A DNA stretch of 12,302 nt. Source: DASXMT01 sp035552655 (GTDB taxonomy: Bacteria; Actinomycetota; Acidimicrobiia; Acidimicrobiales; RAAP-2). Made by a program: the position numbers and the translations under genes. Positions within the stretch are counted from its first letter, which is position 1; every line of letters starts with the position of its first letter. Under the pieces are notes generated by a model. It was given only the letters and a program-made list of their open reading frames with translations, did not search any database and was not told the DNA's origin. This document shows positions 7,643 through 12,302 of the stretch, one piece after another. The stretch covers positions 1 through 12,302 of the forward strand of contig DASZLD010000192.1 in NCBI GenBank assembly GCA_035552655.1. Direction: 5' to 3'.

Positions 7643-9012
7643 TCTTTAGTCTGGGCATCCTCGACAGTCTGACTAAACCCATTGGGAAGATTTTCCAACC
7701 TTTGTTGGATTTTGTTGCCGCCATTCTGGCCTTCTTCTACTCAATCATCCCGAACTATCCGGTCTCCATTGCCCTGCTGACCATCGTCATCATGGCCGTT
7801 CTCACCCCGTTGACGGTGAAGAGCACCAAGTCAATGGCAGCAATGCAGGCCCTCGGGCCGGAGATGAAGAAGCTGCAGCAGAAGTACAAGGGCGCAGAGA
7901 ATCGCGCTCAGCTCAACGAAGAAATGATGAAGCTCTACAAAGAGCATAAGGTCAACCCGGCTTCGGGCTGCCTACCCATGCTGTTGCAGATGCCGGCATT
8001 CCTGGTCCTCTACGACGTGATCAGGGGAATTACCAACACAGTCCAGGTGCACGGGCACACGGTTGCCCAACCGCGATACATCTCCCATACCACGAAGATG
8101 TATCACGACATCATCGCCGGGCACGGTCAGCTGAATTCGTTCGGCATGGACTTTGCCAAGAAGCTGCTTCCCTTCTCCAGTCACAGCTCGATTTGGGCCG
8201 CCATTCCGTACCTGCTTTTGGTGCTGGCATCGATCGCACTTCAATACTTGCAGATGAGCCGGCTTAGTAAGCGTAACCCGGCAGCATCCGCCAATCCGCA
8301 AGCGGCAATGCTGCAGAAATACATGCCGATTGTTTTCGGCCTCATTTACCTTAATATTCCCGCTGCAGTCAACGTTTATTTCATCGTTTCCAGTGCCATT
8401 CGGATTGGGACCCAGGAGGTGCTGTTCCGGCGCGGCATCGTCGGCGCCCCGCCAGCGCGGGCGGAAGAGAAGGAGAACCCGGCTCGAAAGCCCAGGCCGG
8501 GGGCGGGACCAAAATCGGGCACCGGAACGCGTGAACGCCCGACGACAACGCGCGACCGCCCCACGACAAGGCCGAAGACGGGGTCGGGCAGTGGGTCAGG
8601 TCAACGTCCGAGCTCGGGCTCGGGAGGAACGGGCAGCCGGCCGCGGCCGAAAGCCGGTGGATCGTCGTCGACCAGGAACGGGACCGCCCGCCCCTCCGGG
8701 CCGAGGCCGGCAGGAGCCAAGGGGACCACAGGTGGGGCAAGAGGAACCTCGGGTGGGGCGAAAGGGACTTCTGGTCGGCCAGCCAGTGCCCGGCCGACCT
8801 CGGGGCGATCGGGAACTGGATCGGGAACGGGGTCGGGTAATGGATCGAAGTCCCCCAACGGAACGGGCAGAGGTCGACCCGGCAGCCCCAGGGGTACGGC
8901 CAAGTCGTCGGGTAACGGGGCGGCGAGCAATGGGGATAGCAACGGTGATGAATCCGGGGCTTCCAAGGCTCACCCGCGGTCGAAATCAAAACGTGACAGA
9001 AAGGCTCGGTAG
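7630..9012 (+). CDS. yidC: Membrane protein insertase YidC/Oxa1 with long disordered C-terminal tail
   Basis: Inserts and folds membrane proteins, alone or with SecYEG. The core (about 1-270) has five membrane segments near 29-45, 47-62, 115-132, 189-206 and 234-256, with family motifs TPLTVKSTKSM (59-69), LGPEMKKLQQKYKG (75-88) and NPASGCLPMLLQMP (109-122). There is no large periplasmic domain, as usual in Gram-positives. Odd points: where most homologues have the positively charged groove Arg four or five residues before the conserved Pro of segment 2, this protein has Met55; and residues from about 273 to 460 form a Gly/Ser/Thr/Arg/Pro-rich, repeat-bearing tail ending in a basic KSKRDRKAR cluster. 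ATG 7630 has CGGAG 6 nt upstream inside yidD. The core-coding DNA looks less GC-rich than the tail. Family call secure; tail role unknown. Confidence 0.94.
   Translation: MQSLIFSLGILDSLTKPIGKIFQPLLDFVAAILAFFYSIIPNYPVSIALLTIVIMAVLTPLTVKSTKSMAAMQALGPEMKKLQQKYKGAENRAQLNEEMMKLYKEHKVNPASGCLPMLLQMPAFLVLYDVIRGITNTVQVHGHTVAQPRYISHTTKMYHDIIAGHGQLNSFGMDFAKKLLPFSSHSSIWAAIPYLLLVLASIALQYLQMSRLSKRNPAASANPQAAMLQKYMPIVFGLIYLNIPAAVNVYFIVSSAIRIGTQEVLFRRGIVGAPPARAEEKENPARKPRPGAGPKSGTGTRERPTTTRDRPTTRPKTGSGSGSGQRPSSGSGGTGSRPRPKAGGSSSTRNGTARPSGPRPAGAKGTTGGARGTSGGAKGTSGRPASARPTSGRSGTGSGTGSGNGSKSPNGTGRGRPGSPRGTAKSSGNGAASNGDSNGDESGASKAHPRSKSKRDRKAR
8710..8772 (+). repeat. Three 21-bp in-frame repeats in the yidC tail
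   Basis: Units at 8710-8730, 8731-8751 and 8752-8772 encode AGAKGTT, GGARGTS and GGAKGTS. They are in register with the reading frame, and the second and third are closest in DNA sequence, suggesting tandem duplication. Confidence 0.6.
8807..8847 (+). repeat. 12-bp minisatellite in the yidC tail
   Basis: About 3.4 imperfect copies of GATCGGGAACTG (8807-8818, 8819-8830, 8831-8842, partial to 8847) encode SGTG-SGTG-SGNG-S. In-frame slippage here would lengthen or shorten the tail without breaking the gene. Confidence 0.6.
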
Positions 9013-9015
9013 CAA

Positions 9016-10077
9016 GTGGATTGGGTGGAAGCCAGCGGCAAGTCTCTGGTCGAGGCGAAAGAAACAGTCCTCGATCTCTTGGGTGTGGCCGAGGACGACG
9101 CGGAATTCGTCGTGCTCAGCGAGCCCAAGGCCGGGCTGTTTGGACGAATGCGAGGTGAAGCTCGAGTCCAGGCTCGGGTACGGCCGGTCGCTCCCCCACC
9201 CAAACGCGGGCGCAGACAGCGGCCGGAGCGCCGCCGAGATGGTGGAGACCGTTCGAGCAATGGCAACCGTGGGGGTCGGCAGAACGCCGGTCGCAACGGG
9301 AGCAACGAGTCGGACGGTCGGAAAGCGGAGTCGACACAACTGTCCTCCCGCGGTAACAGTGATTTGGAATCCGGGTCACGAGGATCCTCTGGTGGTTCCG
9401 GTACGTCTCGGAACCGCCGCCGCCAGCGCGGCGAGCCAGCCGGTCGACCCGACACAGCGGGAGATGATCGGGCGCTGACCGCCGTTGGTTCTGGCGGTAG
9501 AGACAGGGCTGAAGGCCAACGAGAGAGCAATAGAGAACAACGACCCGGCCGTGGTGCCCCGTCGAATGGTGCTGGTCGTGTGCCGGCTGAGAGTGAGGAT
9601 GCCATGGAAGAAACACTGACACTGGAGCAACAGGGCGAGACCGCGCAGGAGTTCATCTCTGGCGTCATCCGTGAGTTCGGGCTCTCCGCTGACGTGGGCT
9701 TTCGTCAGATCGACGACGAGACAGTCGAGGTTGCTGCCACCGGGAGTGATCTCGGCATACTGGTCGGCCCTCGGGGAGCAACGCTGACCGCCCTCCAGGA
9801 TCTGACCCGAACCTACGTGCAGCGCCAGTCGGTCAGTCGCACTGACCGGATCCTGGTGGACGTGGGTGGATATCGGGAGAAGCGATCGGCCGCCCTGCGT
9901 CGTTTCACCCAGGGGATCGTGGAAGAGGTCAAGGACTCCGGCGAGGAGCGGGCCCTCGAGCCCATGTCGGCGCCGGACCGCAAGGTCGTCCACGACGCAG
10001 TGAACGAGCTCGATGGTGTCGAGACTCGTTCCGAGGGCGAAGAGCCCAGGCGATACATCGTTATTGCCCCCAGCTGA
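9016..10077 (+). CDS. jag: RNA-binding protein KhpB/Jag (Jag-N, KH and R3H domains)
   Basis: Cytoplasmic RNA-binding protein of the KhpB/Jag/EloR family, which in Firmicutes affects cell elongation and division; it is nearly always next to yidC. In 353 residues: Jag-N domain (1-55, with SLVEAKETVLDLLGV and KAGLFGRMRGEARV), a very long low-complexity linker (about 58-195, rich in Gly, Ser, Arg, Asn), a KH domain (about 205-280) with the GxxG-type loop VGPRG (250-254), and an R3H domain (about 285-350) with Arg322 and His326 in SAPDRKVVHD. The start GTG 9016 is 3 nt after the yidC stop; the only Shine-Dalgarno-like run (GAAAGG) is 11 nt away, so re-initiation after yidC is likely. All three domains are intact; the linker is the unusual part. 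Confidence 0.94.
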   Translation: MDWVEASGKSLVEAKETVLDLLGVAEDDAEFVVLSEPKAGLFGRMRGEARVQARVRPVAPPPKRGRRQRPERRRDGGDRSSNGNRGGRQNAGRNGSNESDGRKAESTQLSSRGNSDLESGSRGSSGGSGTSRNRRRQRGEPAGRPDTAGDDRALTAVGSGGRDRAEGQRESNREQRPGRGAPSNGAGRVPAESEDAMEETLTLEQQGETAQEFISGVIREFGLSADVGFRQIDDETVEVAATGSDLGILVGPRGATLTALQDLTRTYVQRQSVSRTDRILVDVGGYREKRSAALRRFTQGIVEEVKDSGEERALEPMSAPDRKVVHDAVNELDGVETRSEGEEPRRYIVIAPS

Positions 10078-10089
10078 GTGGCACCTCCG

Positions 10090-10115
10090 AACCAGGAGCT
10101 TTCTGGCTCCTGGTT
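10090..10115 (+). terminator. Hairpin between jag and rsmG
   Basis: Perfect 10-bp stem AACCAGGAGC / GCTCCTGGTT around a TTTCTG loop, 12 bases after the jag stop. It is followed by GTTGTCCT rather than a T-run, so it is either a terminator of the T-poor kind seen in high-GC bacteria, a partial attenuator or an RNA processing site. A second small hairpin (CCTAG 10118-10122 with CTAGG 10131-10135) follows. Confidence 0.5.
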
Positions 10116-10140
10116 GTCCTAGCTGAGCTCCTAGGCCGCA

Positions 10141-10821
10141 GTGATGGCAGAGGCGCGCTCAGGCGACCAGGCAGACGAGTTGCAGCGCCGGGTTCCCGCA
10201 TCGGTGAAGGCTCAGCTGCAACGTTCTGCTGAGCTCGACTTTCTGGGCGCCATGCCCATCGATGACCAGATCGACCACGCCCTCGGCTTCGTGTGGGCGG
10301 TCGAAGAGGAGTCGGGGAACTCGCCCGGGTCGGTAGTCGACCTCGGAACAGGTGGAGGGTTGCCGGGCCTAGTCCTCATCGCCTGTTGGCCTGAAGCGTC
10401 GTTCGTCCTCATTGATTCGAACCAGCGCCGTACCGATTTCTTGGCCGAAGAGATTGTGCAATCAGGTCAGGGAGACCGAGTCTCTGTTGTCCGGGCCCGG
10501 GCCGAAGAGGCGGGTCGAGCCGACGAGCTTCGTGAACATGCCGATCTCGTGGTAGCTCGTTCGTTCGGAGCTCCGGCCACGACCGCCGAGTGTGCATCTC
10601 CCCTGCTGGCCGTGGGTGGCCGAGCAGTCGTCTCGGAGCCCCCGGGCGAGGAGGCCGGAGAACGATGGGATCCCCAAGGGCTTGCTCAGCTGGGGCTTCA
10701 GCGTGGTGGAAGGCACCGCTACCAGGACCGATTCGGCTACCAGGTACTGCTCAAGGTCGAGGCTTGCGATGACCGGTATCCCCGCCGAGTAGGTGTGCCG
10801 GCAAAACGCCCGCTGTTCTGA
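10141..10821 (+). CDS. rsmG: 16S rRNA (guanine527-N7)-methyltransferase RsmG
   Basis: Transfers a methyl group from S-adenosylmethionine to N7 of G527 in 16S rRNA; loss of this modification gives low-level streptomycin resistance in several bacteria. The 226-residue product has the SAM-binding motif I VVDLGTGGGLPGL (65-77), motif II LIDSNQRRTDFL (90-101), the family motif VVARSFGAPATTAECASPLL (in segments 137-156), VVSEPPGEE near 163-171, and the expected C-terminus PRRVGVPAKRP. The GTG at 10141 is immediately followed by ATG 10144, so either may start; no clear Shine-Dalgarno is seen, and a hairpin pair sits just upstream. Position after yidC-jag and before the par locus is standard. The gene is intact. 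Confidence 0.95.
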   Translation: MMAEARSGDQADELQRRVPASVKAQLQRSAELDFLGAMPIDDQIDHALGFVWAVEEESGNSPGSVVDLGTGGGLPGLVLIACWPEASFVLIDSNQRRTDFLAEEIVQSGQGDRVSVVRARAEEAGRADELREHADLVVARSFGAPATTAECASPLLAVGGRAVVSEPPGEEAGERWDPQGLAQLGLQRGGRHRYQDRFGYQVLLKVEACDDRYPRRVGVPAKRPLF

Positions 10822-10904
10822 GCGGCGCCAAACGTGTGCCCCCGCCTGAGTCCAGCCACCGCTCGGCAACCCCCGTCAGGCACGGTCGAGCCCGGCAATT
10901 TGAG

Positions 10905-10920
10905 TGTTTCACGTGAAACA
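10905..10920. promoter_or_regulatory. parS: parS site 1
   Basis: TGTTTCACGTGAAACA, a perfect 16-bp palindrome equal to the chromosomal ParB-binding consensus. It lies 84 bases after the rsmG stop. ParB nucleates here and spreads with CTP. Confidence 0.95.
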
Positions 10921-11743
10921 TTCGGCTGGCGACGCAGGACTCTGAACGTCGACCCTTCTGTTTCCGAGCCCTTGAGCAGGGTTGACTCGCGAGCCGGGAG
11001 AAGGTTGGGATTGGGTCCTGGTGATCTGCCATCGCCTGAGCCGGTACGAGGCCCTAGGTCGGAATGAGGCCCGGCTAGCACTTCTCGCGATTCGAAGGCC
11101 GGGTAGTCCGGCATACTCCTGGCCGGGTCCCTCGGTCCGAAGAGCAATCCGGAGCAGGTAATAGCCAGGAGGGCTGGAGATGGTCTCGACTCCTTTTGTA
11201 CCACTGTGGGCCAACGGGGCCCTTGATGGCCAGGGCGTCGAGGACGGGGTCTGGCCTGGTAGTCCGGATCGAATCAGATGCCGATTCTGCGTTGCCACCC
11301 AACCGCGGTGGCGACGTCAGTGCAGTTCGGAGCGGAGCCGTCTAGGGGTCGAGACCCGTGCGACTCCCCCAGAGTTCGTAGGCGGGCATGCTCCGGCGAT
11401 GCTTCAGGCCGGATGGAGAGGTTTCCGGAGTCTCCACCTCAGGAGGCTCGCCGCGGTCAGGGGGAGATGGCCCCCAGCGGCCCGGCCGGGCGAATGTCGA
11501 ACCCCGCCGCACGTTTGGTCTGGAAGCCGAACTCGCTTTGAAACCCGCTCGCATGAGGATTCGGGTATTGGGATGGAACAGAGCGTTCCTTTCCCCACCT
11601 TCTACGGGGAGACGACCGGAATGCCAGACCATCGCTCAAGGGGGGTGAATCGAAGCCCAACCCCGTTGCCGGGCATGGTCGACGGGTACAGCCGGTCTGG
11701 TGCTCCAATGACCCGGAGCGGGATTTGGAGTGACGCTCGACCG

Positions 11744-11759
11744 TGTTTCACGTGAAATA
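11744..11759. promoter_or_regulatory. parS: parS site 2 (one mismatch)
   Basis: TGTTTCACGTGAAATA differs from the parS consensus by one base in the outer right arm (T for C). The central TTTCACGTGAAA is intact, so ParB binding is probable but perhaps weaker. It is 839 bp from site 1. Confidence 0.88.
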
Positions 11760-11775
11760 TCGAGGGTGTCCACTA

Positions 11776-11811
11776 GACCCACATTTCGGGTTCAGAGACC
11801 CGAAATGGGTC
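11776..11811. other. Bulged hairpin beside parS site 2
   Basis: GACCCACATTTCGGGT (11776-11791) pairs with ACCCGAAATGGGTC (11798-11811) around the loop TCAGAG. Fourteen pairs form if two bases of the left arm bulge out. No T-run follows, and no gene ends nearby, so a terminator for an unseen transcript or a structural or protein-binding element are both possible. Confidence 0.5.
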
Positions 11812-11827
11812 CAAACCCCCAATCCCT

Positions 11828-11839
11828 GGATAGCTATCC
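11828..11839. other. 12-bp perfect palindrome
   Basis: GGATAGCTATCC, 16 bases after the bulged hairpin and between parS sites 2 and 3. It has the form of a dimeric protein-binding site; no binder is known. Confidence 0.35.
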
Positions 11840-12117
11840 GGTGATTCGTTATCGTCCGACAGTGTGACAGCATGAGGGTCTGATCCCGGCAGACCACCGA
11901 CCTAGACATGGTTCAGCGCCATCGATTTGGGGATCTTGGGGACGCCTTGAAGTGGCATTTTGGTGCAGAAAATAGCCACACGGACAGCAGCGTGGGGTTT
12001 GGATCCGCAGGCTCCGAACGGTCGGCTTCTGCCCGACGTGCCCACCAATATGGCCGGCCCGTAACCGTGAGTTCTTTTGCGACCGCCGGCTCGAAGAGTC
12101 TGAGCCCCACCAAATCG

Positions 12118-12133
12118 TGTTTCACGTGAAACA
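12118..12133. promoter_or_regulatory. parS: parS site 3
   Basis: TGTTTCACGTGAAACA, a perfect consensus site, 374 bp from site 2 and 78 bp before the ORF at the right edge. It sits just upstream of a possible promoter, so ParB bound here could also affect that transcription. Confidence 0.95.
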
Positions 12134-12148
12134 AACGCTCGGAAACCC

Positions 12149-12177
12149 TTGACCAATGAGCAAGCCGCGGCGAGGAT
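12149..12177 (+). promoter_or_regulatory. Possible promoter for the right-edge ORF
   Basis: TTGACC (12149-12154) is followed after 17 bases by GAGGAT (12172-12177). The -35 is good; the -10 keeps only the A at position 2 and the AT at the end. It is about 35 bases before the ATG, a sensible leader length. Weak evidence. Confidence 0.3.
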
Positions 12178-12211
12178 GGAGTCCTTGAACCCGAGGCCGA
12201 GGAGAGCCATT

Positions 12212-12302
12212 ATGCGCGGACTCCGCCGAGATCGAGACAAGGCCTCCCGCCAGGAGAAACAAGACTCTCCGGTAGAGGTTGAACCATTGGCGACGGACCA
12301 GG
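12212..12302 (+). CDS. Partial ORF at window edge, probably ParA N-terminus
   Basis: The first 30 codons of an ORF that runs off the window. The ATG at 12212 has a strong Shine-Dalgarno (GAGGAGAG, 12199-12206), and the nearest upstream start in this area, ATG 12157, meets a stop within eleven codons. The visible peptide (MRGLRRDRDKASRQEKQDS then PVEVEPLATDQ) is charged and shows no domain; the Walker motifs of ParA would lie beyond the edge. The call rests on context alone: parA follows rsmG in most actinobacteria, and three parS sites precede this start. It could be another protein. Confidence 0.6.
   Translation, partial: MRGLRRDRDKASRQEKQDSPVEVEPLATDQ

Larger units (their letters stand above)
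10822..12211. other. Gene-poor centromere-like region with three parS sites
   Basis: 1,390 bases without a convincing gene between rsmG and the ORF at the right edge. It contains parS sites at 10905, 11744 and 12118, a bulged hairpin (11776-11811), a 12-bp palindrome (11828-11839), a small stem GGTCTG/CAGACC (11877-11895) and a possible promoter (12149-12177). Open frames exist on both strands, but they resemble no family I know, use AGG, AGA and CTA codons that the neighbouring genes appear to avoid, and several end in the TGA of a parS site. I found no tRNA-like T-arm with a matching acceptor stem. Read together, it looks like a segrosome loading zone, though a decayed gene or an unknown RNA in 11060-11740 cannot be ruled out. 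Confidence 0.65.

Noticed and set aside
11320..11370. GGGGTCGAGACCC as a tRNA T-arm
   Set aside because: There is no matching acceptor stem, anticodon arm or D-arm at the right distances.
11908..12129. 73-codon plus-strand ORF ending in parS site 3
   Set aside because: No Shine-Dalgarno, no family resemblance, and its stop is the TGA of the parS palindrome, which closes many chance frames.
11902..12240. 112-codon minus-strand ORF across parS site 3
   Set aside because: It overlaps the start and Shine-Dalgarno of the right-edge ORF and reads the parS palindrome as VSRET; no family resemblance.

Overview
This window is the replication-origin neighbourhood of a high-GC actinobacterial chromosome. 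Two divergent gene blocks meet at a regulatory region around 6.45-6.80 kb. The minus-strand block (transcribed leftwards) is dnaA - oriC - dnaN - recF - dciA (DUF721) - gyrB. The plus-strand block is rpmH - rnpA - yidD - yidC - khpB/jag - rsmG. A 1.39 kb gene-poor stretch with three parS sites follows, then the first 30 codons of an ORF in the position where parA normally lies. The gene order, the GTG-rich starts and the recF-DUF721-gyrB linkage all point to Actinomycetota. The YidC core (a Met where most homologues have the groove Arg, and the TPLTVKSTKS motif) makes me think of Acidimicrobiia or a relative, but that is an impression and not proven here.

Region by region: 50-4743 holds gyrB, dciA, recF and dnaN, closely packed (recF and dciA overlap as ATGA). 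4744-5020 is the dnaN-dnaA gap and the best oriC candidate. It has an AT-rich tract beside dnaN, a possible DnaA-trio, a GGGC step, two overlapping DnaA boxes, and then a helically phased row of same-orientation DnaA boxes beside the dnaA stop. 5021-6448 is dnaA. 6449-6801 is a divergent control region with more DnaA-box-like sites, including an 18-bp perfect palindrome, plus two other palindrome systems. 6802-10077 is a compact ribosome/membrane-insertion operon in which several stops overlap the next start. A strong hairpin precedes rsmG (10141-10821).

The genes work together in chromosome start-up and membrane biogenesis. DnaA opens the origin, DciA acts on the replicative helicase, DnaN tethers the polymerase, RecF handles gaps and GyrB relieves supercoils. 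L34, RnpA, YidD, YidC and KhpB serve ribosome assembly, tRNA maturation and membrane insertion; RsmG modifies 16S rRNA. The parS cluster supplies the centromere that ParA/ParB use to move the new origin.

I see no mobile element, CRISPR array, tRNA or rRNA, and no unmistakably new multi-gene system. The points most worth following are the parS-bearing non-coding block, the origin architecture, the M-for-R change in the YidC groove, and the long disordered segments in both YidC and KhpB.
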